48,093 bases of DNA, from the NCBI GenBank assembly GCA_945872335.1, contig CAMBZS010000003.1, positions 1 through 48,093 of the forward strand, in the 5' to 3' direction. The notes under the pieces are model-generated. The model was not told the origin of the DNA. It ran no database searches and worked only from the letters and a program-made list of their open reading frames with translations. Source of the DNA: Bordetella parapertussis. GTDB lineage: Bacteria > Pseudomonadota > Gammaproteobacteria > Burkholderiales > Burkholderiaceae_E. Positions 26,550 through 34,728 of this stretch are shown here, piece by piece (position 1 is the first letter of the stretch; each line of letters begins with the position of its first letter). The translations under genes and the position numbers were made by a program.

Positions 26550-27553
26550 TCCCAGTCAAAAAACATCACCCCGATCGCCGCCGCCGTGCAGTGCTTGGTG
26601 CGGGGGTTGGCCTTGCCGCGGGCGCCGGCTTCGCGCTGCCCGCACGGGCGCAGGAGGCCTTCCCGTCGCGTCCGATCCGGATCGTGGTCGGCTTTGTGGC
26701 GGGCGGCGTCTCCGACGTGCTGGCCCGACTGGTTGCGCCCGAGCTTCAGAAGGCACTCGGTGTGTCGGTGCTGGTGGAAAACCGCCCGGGTGCCTCGGGC
26801 ATGATCGCGGCCGGCCAGGTGGCCAAGTTGCCGGCTGATGGCTACACGCTCTACATGGCGCCCAATACGCATCTCATCAATCATGCGATCAATCCGAATA
26901 CGCCGTATGACTCAGTGAAAGACTTCACGGGCATCACGCTCCTCACCACCACGCCCAACATGCTGGTGGTGAAAGACGACTCTCCCTATCGAACGGTTGC
27001 CGACTTTGTCGCCGCTGCCCGAGCCAAGCCAGGCGAGCTCTCGTACGCGACTTCCGGCATCGGCACCACGGTTCACTTTGCTGGCGAACTGCTCGCGTAT
27101 CAGGCGGGCATCAAACTCAATCACGTGCCGTTCAAAGGCGCCAATCAGTCAATCGAAGCGGTGGTGGCGGGACATGTGCCGGCGTCGGTGTCGGCAGTGA
27201 GCTCTTCCATTGGCTTCATTCGCGGCGGCCGCGTGCGCGTGCTGGGCGTGATGGCGGAAAAGCGCTCGGCGCTTCTGCCCGATGTCCCCACGTTTCGCGA
27301 ACTGGGCTTCAAAGACCTGCTGAGCGACACCTGGTTGGGGCTCCTTGGGCCAGCAGGCATGCCGCCTGCGGTGTCGGGGCGGCTGAATGCCGAGCTCACT
27401 CGTATTCTCCAGACCGCCGAGTTCCGTGAGAAGGTGCTCAACACTGGCAATGAGCCGGTGGGTCTGGGGCTCGCGGCATTCCAGGCGCAGATGGCGCGGG
27501 AACTGGACGGCTATATCGCCCTCGCCAAAAGCGCAGCCATCAAGGCACAGTAA
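26546..27553 (+). CDS. TctC/Bug-family periplasmic solute receptor (C)
   Basis: A 335-residue Bug receptor directly coupled to hyuB (ATGA overlap). The leader has four arginines (DRRRRAVLGAG) before a hydrophobic run and ends at PARAQ, so Tat export is likely. Motifs: VGFVAGGVSDVLAR, VLVENRPGASG, PADGYT, LSYATSGIGTTVHFAGELLAYQAG and NHVPFKGANQS. The coupling strongly suggests that its ligand is the HyuAB substrate or a close relative. The nearest membrane partners of the TctAB type are not in the window. Confidence 0.93.
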   Translation: MIPVKKHHPDRRRRAVLGAGVGLAAGAGFALPARAQEAFPSRPIRIVVGFVAGGVSDVLARLVAPELQKALGVSVLVENRPGASGMIAAGQVAKLPADGYTLYMAPNTHLINHAINPNTPYDSVKDFTGITLLTTTPNMLVVKDDSPYRTVADFVAAARAKPGELSYATSGIGTTVHFAGELLAYQAGIKLNHVPFKGANQSIEAVVAGHVPASVSAVSSSIGFIRGGRVRVLGVMAEKRSALLPDVPTFRELGFKDLLSDTWLGLLGPAGMPPAVSGRLNAELTRILQTAEFREKVLNTGNEPVGLGLAAFQAQMARELDGYIALAKSAAIKAQ

Positions 27554-27570
27554 AACTCAGGGACTCAGCC

Positions 27571-28509
27571 ATGAAACTGGTCAGCTTCTTTACGCAGGAC
27601 GGCGCCGAACATATCGGTTCGGTGGTTGATGACGGCGGGTCGGTGGTCGACTTCACCGCAGGCGATGCGTCGCCGGTGTTTCGCAGCATGCTGGATCTGA
27701 TCGATGCGGGGTCCGCCGGTCTCGAGCGCGCGCGGGAGGCTGAGCGGCGAGGGGCGGTGCGCCACGGAATCGAGCAGGTCCGATTGCGTGCGCCGCTTCC
27801 TGAGCCGCGTCAGATGCGTGACTTCCTGTCTTTCGAAAAGCATCTGCGGCAGGCGCGCGCCAATCGGCATCTGCTGGGCATTGCTGGCATGCCCAGCGAC
27901 CCGGCCAAGGTCGAACTTCCCGAGGTCTGGTATCGGCAGCCCATCTACTACAAGTGCAATCGCTTCAGTGTGGTGGGGACCGGCACCGATGTGGTCTGGC
28001 CGCGCTATTCATCCGTGATGGACTACGAGCTCGAGTTCGGCTGTGTGATCGCAAAAGACGGTAAGAACGTGAGCCGGGCCGAGGCGAAACCCTATATTTT
28101 TGGCTGGTGCATTTTCAACGACTTCAGTGCCCGTGACGCGCAGATGGCCGAGATGGCGGGCAGTCTCGGTCCCTGCAAAGGCAAGGACTTTGACACGGGC
28201 AATGTGCTGGGTCCCTGGCTGGTCACTGCCGACGAAATCGCCGATCCCTATGACCTCACGATGGTAGCGCGGGTCAATGGCGAGGAGTGGTCTCGGGGAT
28301 CCAGTCGCGACATGCGGTTCCGCTTCGAAGATTTCATCGAACATGTCTCGACCGATGAGCGGATTCGCGCAGGTGAGTTTTTTGGCTCTGGCACGGTGGG
28401 CAGTGGCTGCGGGCTCGAACTGGGCAAGTTTCTGAACGACGGCGATGTGGTGGAACTTGAGGTGAGCGGTCTGGGGGTGTTGAAGAACAAGGTGGTTCGG
28501 AACCGCTGA
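27571..28509 (+). CDS. Fumarylacetoacetate hydrolase (FAH) family protein
   Basis: A 312-residue FAH-family protein. The metal-binding core is visible: YELEFGCVIAKDG supplies Glu153 and Glu155, and CIFNDFSARDAQ supplies Asp184; GKDFDTGNVLGPWLVTADEI follows as in the family. Members hydrolyse C-C bonds, decarboxylate, isomerise or hydrate acylpyruvate-like compounds. It starts 17 bases after a Bug receptor gene and is followed by another receptor 54 bases on. In this operon it could act on a keto acid formed after ring opening, but nothing in the sequence fixes the reaction. A true fumarylacetoacetase of tyrosine breakdown is unlikely because that enzyme is longer. Confidence 0.9.
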   Translation: MKLVSFFTQDGAEHIGSVVDDGGSVVDFTAGDASPVFRSMLDLIDAGSAGLERAREAERRGAVRHGIEQVRLRAPLPEPRQMRDFLSFEKHLRQARANRHLLGIAGMPSDPAKVELPEVWYRQPIYYKCNRFSVVGTGTDVVWPRYSSVMDYELEFGCVIAKDGKNVSRAEAKPYIFGWCIFNDFSARDAQMAEMAGSLGPCKGKDFDTGNVLGPWLVTADEIADPYDLTMVARVNGEEWSRGSSRDMRFRFEDFIEHVSTDERIRAGEFFGSGTVGSGCGLELGKFLNDGDVVELEVSGLGVLKNKVVRNR

Positions 28510-28526
28510 GACAGGAAACCTTTTCT

Positions 28527-28539
28527 CCGGCAGGGCCGG
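28527..28539. repeat. Short stem-loop between FAH gene and receptor D
   Basis: CCGGC (28527-28531), loop AGG, GCCGG (28535-28539) form a perfect 5-base stem in the 54-base gap. There is no T-tract, so it is not a good terminator. It might stabilise mRNA ends or modulate expression of the following receptor gene. Confidence 0.3.
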
Positions 28540-28563
28540 TTCATCAACGTAAGGCAAACAATC

Positions 28564-29550
28564 ATGCGACGCAGATTTCTGATGAGTGTGGGTGCCGCAG
28601 CGGCAGCGACGACGGCGCCAGCGGTCTGGGCGCAGTCAGCCGCGGCAGGTTTTCCTTCTCGTCCGGTCAGGATCGTGGTGCCCTATCCGCCCGGCGCGCT
28701 GACCGACATCATTCCCAGGATGGTAGCCGAGCGTTTGCGTGAAACCTGGGGCCAGCCCGTGGTGGTCGAAAACCGGCCCGGCGGAAGTGGCCGCGTCGCG
28801 GCCGATCACGTTGCGAATGCCGCGCCCGATGGCTACACCATTCTGGTGGGACTGCCAGATCAGCTCGCGATTGCGCCGCAGCTCTACAAAAATACGGCAC
28901 GGTTTGATCCGACGCGTGATTTTGCGCCGGTGACGATCATGCTGCGTCAGGCGTTTGTTCTGGTGGTACGCGATGGCCTGCCGGTGGGGAACGTGGCCGA
29001 CTATGTGGCGCTTGCCCGCACGGGCTCGGGCGTCGTGAAGCTGGCCTCCTGGGGGGAGGGGAGTGCCGGTCATGTGGCGCTCGAGCTACTGAAGTCAATG
29101 GCGGGGGTTGATGTGCTGCACGTACCCTATCGGGGTGCTCAGGCGGCCATCAATGCAGTGGCAGGCGGTGAAGTCGATTCCATGATCACTGGCTATTCCA
29201 CCGCGGGTCCCTTCGTAAAGAGCGGCCGGATCCGCATTCTTGCCACCACGGCCGCCACACGTCATGCCGATCGTCCCGACATTCCCACCATCGCCGAGGC
29301 CGGCTACCCCGGTTACGAGGTGCAATCCTGGTATGCACTGGTGGTCCCCAAGGTCACCCCGCGGGCGGTGATCGATGTCATTCGTCGCGATGTGGTGGCC
29401 GCGTTGCAGGCTCCCGAGATTCTGGAGCGCATCCGTAGCTACAACGCCGAGTTTGTGGGAAATACGCCGGATGAATTCGCGACCCTGCTCGCACGCGATA
29501 CCGAAAAGTGGTCAAGGGTGATCCGGGATGCGAACATACGGCTCGATTGA
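28564..29550 (+). CDS. TctC/Bug-family periplasmic solute receptor (D)
   Basis: A 328-residue Bug receptor. The leader opens MRRRFLMSVG, close to the twin-arginine consensus (RR-x-F-L), and ends APAVWAQ, so Tat export is likely. Motifs: VPYPPGALTDIIPRM, VVVENRPGGSGRVAAD, PDGYT and LHVPYRGAQAAINA. AAGG lies about 10 bases before the ATG. It is the first of a tandem pair of receptor genes; the second follows 58 bases downstream but is clearly different in sequence and has a Sec-type leader. The ligand is unknown. Confidence 0.92.
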   Translation: MRRRFLMSVGAAAAATTAPAVWAQSAAAGFPSRPVRIVVPYPPGALTDIIPRMVAERLRETWGQPVVVENRPGGSGRVAADHVANAAPDGYTILVGLPDQLAIAPQLYKNTARFDPTRDFAPVTIMLRQAFVLVVRDGLPVGNVADYVALARTGSGVVKLASWGEGSAGHVALELLKSMAGVDVLHVPYRGAQAAINAVAGGEVDSMITGYSTAGPFVKSGRIRILATTAATRHADRPDIPTIAEAGYPGYEVQSWYALVVPKVTPRAVIDVIRRDVVAALQAPEILERIRSYNAEFVGNTPDEFATLLARDTEKWSRVIRDANIRLD

Positions 29551-29595
29551 TCGGCTGCGCGCGGGGCTGGTCCCCAACTTGGTTACCTGCTGTTC

Positions 29596-29601
29596 AAGGA
29601 G
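29596..29601 (+). promoter_or_regulatory. Ribosome binding site that decides the start of receptor E
   Basis: AAGGAG lies 7 bases before ATG 29609. It fixes the start at the signal peptide and excludes the 27-codon longer open frame. Confidence 0.8.
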
Positions 29602-29608
29602 ATTCCTT

Positions 29609-30574
29609 ATGGTGCGTCCTCTTTGGCTCTCTATGATCGCCTGCCTGTTCGCGCTCTCGTCGCCGGCATTGCGGGCGCAGGACTTTCCAAGCAAGACGGT
29701 GCGCATCCTCGTGCCGCAAACACCGGGGGGCGCATCGGACGCGCTCGCGCGGGTGGTCGCGCAGAAGCTGAGCGAAAAATGGGCGCAGCCCGTCGTGGTC
29801 GAAAACCGCGCTGGCGCCGGTGGCAATGTTGGGATGGAAGTGGTCGCACAGGGTTCACCCGACGGTCATCTGCTGCTGATGAGCTATGCCGGGTCGCATG
29901 CCATCAATCCTGCGCTCTACAAGCGCCTGCCGTTTGATCCGGTCAAGGATTTTGCGCCCGTGGCCACGCTGGCCACGCTTCCCTTTGTGTTGGTGGCAAA
30001 GCCCGATGCGTCGTTCAAGACCGTGTCCGAACTCGTCACCCAGGCCGGGAAGGGAACGCTCACCTTCGGCTCGGCGGGTAACGGGTCCGTCAACCATCTC
30101 CTGGGTGTCATGTTTGCGATGAACACCGGCACACGGCTGACCCATGTCCCCTACAAGGGCGCGGCCCCCGCCATGCAGGACCTGATGGGTGGGCAGATCA
30201 ACATGGTCTTCACCAGTCTGCCGTCGGTGGCGGGGTTGCTCCGCGGCGGGCAATTGAGAGGGCTGGCGGTGACCAGCGCGAGGCGATCGGCAACCTTCCC
30301 CGACATTCCCACGCTCGCCGAGTCGGGCTTGCGTCAGTTTGATGTCGCGCCCTGGTTCGGTCTGTTTGCGCCGGGTGCGACACCGCCTGCCATCATTCGG
30401 AAAATCAATCAGGATGTAAACGAACTGCTCACTCACAAGGATGTGATCGAAAAATTCAACTCGCAGGGGGCTGACCCGCTCGCCCGGAGCCCTGCGGAGT
30501 TTGCCGGGATGCTTCGCGCCGATCTCGCCACCTGGGCCGATGTGGTGAAAACCTCGGGTGCGCAGATCGACTGA
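29609..30574 (+). CDS. TctC/Bug-family periplasmic solute receptor (E)
   Basis: A 321-residue Bug receptor. ATG 29609 is preceded by AAGGAG at 29596-29601 (7-base spacing) and opens a classic Sec signal (MVRPLWLSMIACLFALSSPALRAQ); a longer open frame from 29528 would overlap receptor D and lacks any signal. Motifs: LVPQTPGGASDALAR, VVVENRAGAGGNVGME, LTFGSAGNGSVNHLLGVMF and THVPYKGAAPA. PDG is followed by H instead of the usual Y, a small departure from the family. The stop is 3 bases before the amidohydrolase gene, so it probably serves that enzyme's substrate. Confidence 0.93.
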   Translation: MVRPLWLSMIACLFALSSPALRAQDFPSKTVRILVPQTPGGASDALARVVAQKLSEKWAQPVVVENRAGAGGNVGMEVVAQGSPDGHLLLMSYAGSHAINPALYKRLPFDPVKDFAPVATLATLPFVLVAKPDASFKTVSELVTQAGKGTLTFGSAGNGSVNHLLGVMFAMNTGTRLTHVPYKGAAPAMQDLMGGQINMVFTSLPSVAGLLRGGQLRGLAVTSARRSATFPDIPTLAESGLRQFDVAPWFGLFAPGATPPAIIRKINQDVNELLTHKDVIEKFNSQGADPLARSPAEFAGMLRADLATWADVVKTSGAQID

Positions 30575-30577
30575 GCC

Positions 30578-32266
30578 ATGCTTGATACCCTGATTCGCGG
30601 CGCCACGGTCTTTGACGGACTGGGGGGCGCTCCACGGCGTGCCGATGTGGGGGTGCGTGGCGGGCGCATCGTGGCCATCGGTCGGCTGAGCGAGGCCGCA
30701 GCCAGAACAATCGATGCCGACGGACTGTCGCTGATGCCGGGCATCGTCGATCTGCACACGCACTTTGACGCACAGGTCACCTGGGATCCCACGCTCTCGC
30801 CATCGGGCGCGCTGGGCGTCACCACGGCGGTCATGGGGAACTGCGGATTCGGGCTCGCGCCGTGCCCGGCGCCGCTTCGCGACACCATGCTGAAGAACCT
30901 GTCGGTGGTGGAAGGCATGAACCTCGATTCGCTGATGTGCGGCGTTCAATGGGAGTTTGAAACCTTTCCGGAATATATGGCGCAGTTGCGTCGGATCGGA
31001 CCCCATCTCAATGTGGCCGTGTTTGCTGGGCATTCGGTCATCCGCACGGCGGTGATGGGCGAGTCTGCGAGCGAGCAGGTTGAGCCCAGCGCGGCGCAAC
31101 TCGAGGCCATGCGCGAGCAGGTACGGGTGGCGCTACGCGCGGGTGCGATCGGTTTTGCGTCATCGTTTTCGCCCAACCACAGTGGCTATGGCGGGCGCCC
31201 GATGCCCTCCACGATTGCAACCGAGCATGAGCTTCGAACGCTCGCCGCGGTGCTGGGCGAGGAGCAACAAGGCGTCTTCATGATGGCGACGGGGTCGCGC
31301 GCGACGCCCGACGTCATGGAATCGATTGCCGCCGAGACCTCGCGACCGGCGTTCATCTCCACCGTGCTCACCATGTACAACGAGGCCCGGCCCGAGCTCG
31401 GGCTCAGCTATTACGAGCGGGCTGCGCAGGCGCTTTCGCGAGGCAATGAACTCTACATCCTCACGTCGTGTCAGCCGCTGTCGTTCGATTTCACCCTGCG
31501 TGATCCGTACGTGCTGCTCAGCTATCCGGCCTTCGACCGGTTGAAGGCCGCCAGCGCTGAACAGTTCGAGGTCATCTACCGTGACCCGGCATTCCGGCAC
31601 CGGTTTCGTTCGGACCTCCAGACGCCCAAGGCGGGAACGCTCTTTCTTGGCAACTGGCGGCATATTGAGGTGGGCGAAACCGCTCGCCCCGAGAACCGCG
31701 CATTTGAGGGGCTCACCCTCGCGGAGCTGGCTGCCCAGCGCGGTCAGGATCCGGTGGATGCGTGGTTTGATCTCGCGCTCGCAGACGGTCTGCAAACCCA
31801 TTTCATCGGCAAGTTTTTTCAGAATGTTGATGAGGGCGTCGCGCCTCTGGTGCGTCACCCCGCGGGCGTGATCACCCTGTCGGATGCGGGGGCGCACCTG
31901 GGCTACATGTGCGATGCTGGGTTTGGGCTTCATTTTCTTGCGCACTGGGTTCGCGAGCGGGGCGTGTTCGACTGGTCATCAGGCATTCGACGCCTCACCA
32001 GCGAACCGGCCGACCGCTTCAGAATTCCCGAGCGCGGACGTCTTCAGGTGGGGGCGCCAGCGGACATGCTGTTGTTTGATCCGGCCCGGGTCGGGATTAG
32101 CGCCGCGTTCACGCAATGTGATCTGCCAGGAGGCGCGCCACGCAAGGTTCGTGTGCCCCTGGGCGTGCATGGGGTCTGGGTCAACGGCACACAGGTGCAC
32201 GATGGTCGCAGCCACGTTCGCCTCGAACGCGGGCCTGGGGCCGTACTGGATCGATTCAACCGATAA
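30578..32266 (+). CDS. N-acyl-D-amino-acid deacylase-like amidohydrolase
   Basis: A 562-residue amidohydrolase of the D-aminoacylase/dihydroorotase group. The metal site starts VDLHTHFDAQ (His60, His62) and the group-specific cysteine ligand is in TAVMGNCGFGLAPC (Cys89). A late catalytic aspartate lies in VITLSDAGAHLGYM, and the N- and C-terminal small beta domains (IRGATVFDGLGG; GAPADMLLFDPARVG) are present. No signal peptide, so cytoplasmic. Family enzymes remove acyl, formyl or carbamoyl groups from amino acids, often D-isomers, or open cyclic ureides. It starts 3 bases after receptor E and ends 15 bases before receptor F, within the nine-gene operon. The exact substrate is open. Confidence 0.88.
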   Translation: MLDTLIRGATVFDGLGGAPRRADVGVRGGRIVAIGRLSEAAARTIDADGLSLMPGIVDLHTHFDAQVTWDPTLSPSGALGVTTAVMGNCGFGLAPCPAPLRDTMLKNLSVVEGMNLDSLMCGVQWEFETFPEYMAQLRRIGPHLNVAVFAGHSVIRTAVMGESASEQVEPSAAQLEAMREQVRVALRAGAIGFASSFSPNHSGYGGRPMPSTIATEHELRTLAAVLGEEQQGVFMMATGSRATPDVMESIAAETSRPAFISTVLTMYNEARPELGLSYYERAAQALSRGNELYILTSCQPLSFDFTLRDPYVLLSYPAFDRLKAASAEQFEVIYRDPAFRHRFRSDLQTPKAGTLFLGNWRHIEVGETARPENRAFEGLTLAELAAQRGQDPVDAWFDLALADGLQTHFIGKFFQNVDEGVAPLVRHPAGVITLSDAGAHLGYMCDAGFGLHFLAHWVRERGVFDWSSGIRRLTSEPADRFRIPERGRLQVGAPADMLLFDPARVGISAAFTQCDLPGGAPRKVRVPLGVHGVWVNGTQVHDGRSHVRLERGPGAVLDRFNR

Positions 32267-32281
32267 CGCAGGGGCAATGCA

Positions 32282-33262
32282 ATGAACACTCATCCCTCTC
32301 TGTCACGACGAACCATGCTGTTGACGCTTGCCGGGTTGGCCGCGGGCGGGGCGCAGGCGCAGTCGGCGGCCTGGCCCAACCGCACGGTACGCATGGTGAT
32401 CGCTTTTCCGCCTGGCGGACCCACCGACATTGTGTCGCGCGTGATTGCGCAGCAGTTGAGCGTGCAGCTGGGCCAGAGCGTGGTGGTCGACAACAAGCCA
32501 GGCGCAGGCGGCAACATTGCAGCCGAGCTGGTGGCCAAGGCGCCCGCCGACGGCTATACGGTTTTCTACAACACCTCGGCGATCGTGATCGGCCCGGCGC
32601 TCTACAACAAGGTCAACTACGACACGCTTAAAGACTTCATGCCGGTTGCGCTCACCGCGAGCGTCCCGCTGGTGCTGGTGGTCAATCCGCAGCTGCCGGT
32701 CCGTTCGGTGGCTGATTTCGTGGCGTATGCGCGCGCCAACCCGGGCAAGCTCAACTACAGTTCTTCGGGCACAGGAACCATTACGCATCTCGCAAGCGCC
32801 ATGTTGTCGGCGCAGCTTCAGCTTCAGACCACGCATGTGCCCTACAAGGGCAGCGCGCCAGGCTTGATCGATCTGGCCTCCGGTCAAACCCAGTTCATGA
32901 CCGACACCATGAATACGGTTCTGCCCTATGTACGCGACGGCAGGCTGCGCGCGCTCGGCGTGGCGAGTGCGCGTCGCTCAACGCTGCTCCCGGATGTGCC
33001 CACGCTTGGCGAAACCTTGCCGGGTTTTGAAGCGGCGGCCTGGCAGGGGGTGGTGGTCCCGGCCGGTACACCGGCTGACATCGTGAGCCGGCTCAATCTC
33101 GAGCTGAACAAGGCGCTGCAGCACCCTGAGGTGCGGGCGAAGCTTGCTGCGCAGGGCACCGACATTCACGGCGGCACCGCCGCCGAGTATGCCGAGTACA
33201 TCCGGACCGAAATGCCCCGGTGGGCGAACGCGGTGAAGGTGTCGGGCGCGAAGGCTGAATGA
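32282..33262 (+). CDS. TctC/Bug-family periplasmic solute receptor (F)
   Basis: A 326-residue Bug receptor with a strong twin-arginine leader (LSRRTMLLTLAGLAAGG) ending at AQAQSAA. Motifs: IAFPPGGPTDIVSRVIAQQL, VVVDNKPGAGGNIAAEL, PADGYT, LNYSSSGTGTITHLASAML and THVPYKGSAPG. Its stop overlaps the start of the M20 peptidase gene (ATGA), so receptor and enzyme are translationally coupled. This pairing mirrors hyuB with receptor C and the acyl-CoA ligase with receptor B. Confidence 0.93.
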   Translation: MNTHPSLSRRTMLLTLAGLAAGGAQAQSAAWPNRTVRMVIAFPPGGPTDIVSRVIAQQLSVQLGQSVVVDNKPGAGGNIAAELVAKAPADGYTVFYNTSAIVIGPALYNKVNYDTLKDFMPVALTASVPLVLVVNPQLPVRSVADFVAYARANPGKLNYSSSGTGTITHLASAMLSAQLQLQTTHVPYKGSAPGLIDLASGQTQFMTDTMNTVLPYVRDGRLRALGVASARRSTLLPDVPTLGETLPGFEAAAWQGVVVPAGTPADIVSRLNLELNKALQHPEVRAKLAAQGTDIHGGTAAEYAEYIRTEMPRWANAVKVSGAKAE

Positions 33263-34728
33263 TTGCGCCCATGGGTTCGGCGGCCGCCACGGGTCGGGCG
33301 GCTGCCATCGGCCGTGCCGAACAGCGGTTCGACTCGGGTGAGTTCAGGGCCTTGCTTGCGCGCCGGTTGGCGCTACCCACTGAAAGCCAGAACCCGGACC
33401 GGGTCGCGGTGCTGGCGGACTATCTGCGAAGCGAACTGCAGCCCGCCTTCCAGGCGATGGGCTTTCGCTGTGTCGAACTGTCTCACCCGAAGGCGGCAGC
33501 GCCATTTCTGCTTGCCGAGCGCCTGGAAGGCGCGCACCTTCCCACCGTACTGGGCTATGGGCACGGCGATGTCATCCGCGGCCTCGCCGCCGAGTGGCAT
33601 GCGGGTCTGTCGCCATGGACGCTTACAGAGCGCGAGGGCCGCTGGTATGGGCGCGGAATCGCCGACAACAAGGGGCAGCACTCGGTCAACCTGGAGGCGC
33701 TCGCCGCCGTGCTCGCCGAGCGTGGAAGCCTGGGGTTCAATGCGCGATACCTGGTCGAGATGGGCGAGGAAACCGGTTCGCGCGGACTGCGCGAAGTCTG
33801 CGAGGCGAATTGCAGCGCACTTTCGGCCGATGTATTCATCGCATCCGACGGCCCACGCCTGCGCGCCGATCGTCCCACGCTGTTTCTGGGGTCGCGGGGC
33901 AGCATCAATTTCGATCTCTCCATCGATGCCCGTGCGGGCGGACATCACTCGGGCAATTGGGGCGGGCTGATTTCCAATCCCGGGATTCAGCTTGCGCATG
34001 CCATGGCCAGCATCACGGGGCCCACCGGCCAGATCCGGATCCCGGACTGGGTGCCCGCCGAAGTGCCGGCATCGGTTCGACGGGTACTGGCCGATTGTGA
34101 AGTGGATGGCGGCGTCGATGGTCCGGTGGTGGAGCCCGATTGGGGCGAGCCCGGACTCACGCCGGCGGAGCGGGTCTTTGGATGGTCGTCGTTTGAGGTG
34201 CTGGCCTGCCGCATCGGCAATCCCGATGCGCCGGTGAACGCGATTCCGCCGCGCGCCTGGGCGAGGTGCCAGTTGCGCTTCGTGGTGGGGGTGGATCCCG
34301 ATCGCATTCTGCCGGCCTTGCGCGAGCACCTCGATCGGCACGGCTTCGGCATGGTGAAAGTGGAAGCCACCCGGGAGGAACTGTTTCGGGCCACGCGACT
34401 GGATCCTGATGATGCCTGGGTGCGGTGGGCTGCCGCATCGCTCGAGCAGACCACGGGCAAGAAGCCTGCGGTGTTGCCCAATCTGGGCGGGTCGCTGCCG
34501 AACGACATTTTTGCCGAGGTGCTGGGCCTGCCTACTGTCTGGGTGCCGCACTCCTATCCAGGCTGCTCGCAGCATGCGCCCAACGAACACCTGCCCTCGG
34601 CGCTTCTGCGGGAGGCGCTGCAGGTGATGACCGGTCTGTACTGGGATATGGGAACCGGCAGCGCACTCGCCGCGCTCGCTCAGTCTCAGCCCTCGTTTCG
34701 CATCGACCAGCCGCGAAACGGCGCGTAG
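33259..34728 (+). CDS. M20-family metallopeptidase (ArgE/DapE/carboxypeptidase G2-like)
   Basis: A 489-residue M20 dizinc peptidase or deacylase. Ligands and catalytic residues: His102 in GYGHGDVIRG, bridging Asp136 in GRGIADNKGQ, general base Glu170 with Glu171 in MGEETGSRG, Asp197 in FIASDGPR, and a late histidine in APNEHLPS. A lid dimerisation domain lies in between (about residues 205-375, SRGSINFDLSIDARAGGHHSGNWGG at its start). No signal peptide is evident. The substrate could be an N-acyl or N-carbamoyl amino acid or a dipeptide. It is the last gene of the hyu operon and its 3' end overlaps the convergent acyltransferase gene by 43 bases. Confidence 0.92.
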   Translation: MIAPMGSAAATGRAAAIGRAEQRFDSGEFRALLARRLALPTESQNPDRVAVLADYLRSELQPAFQAMGFRCVELSHPKAAAPFLLAERLEGAHLPTVLGYGHGDVIRGLAAEWHAGLSPWTLTEREGRWYGRGIADNKGQHSVNLEALAAVLAERGSLGFNARYLVEMGEETGSRGLREVCEANCSALSADVFIASDGPRLRADRPTLFLGSRGSINFDLSIDARAGGHHSGNWGGLISNPGIQLAHAMASITGPTGQIRIPDWVPAEVPASVRRVLADCEVDGGVDGPVVEPDWGEPGLTPAERVFGWSSFEVLACRIGNPDAPVNAIPPRAWARCQLRFVVGVDPDRILPALREHLDRHGFGMVKVEATREELFRATRLDPDDAWVRWAAASLEQTTGKKPAVLPNLGGSLPNDIFAEVLGLPTVWVPHSYPGCSQHAPNEHLPSALLREALQVMTGLYWDMGTGSALAALAQSQPSFRIDQPRNGA

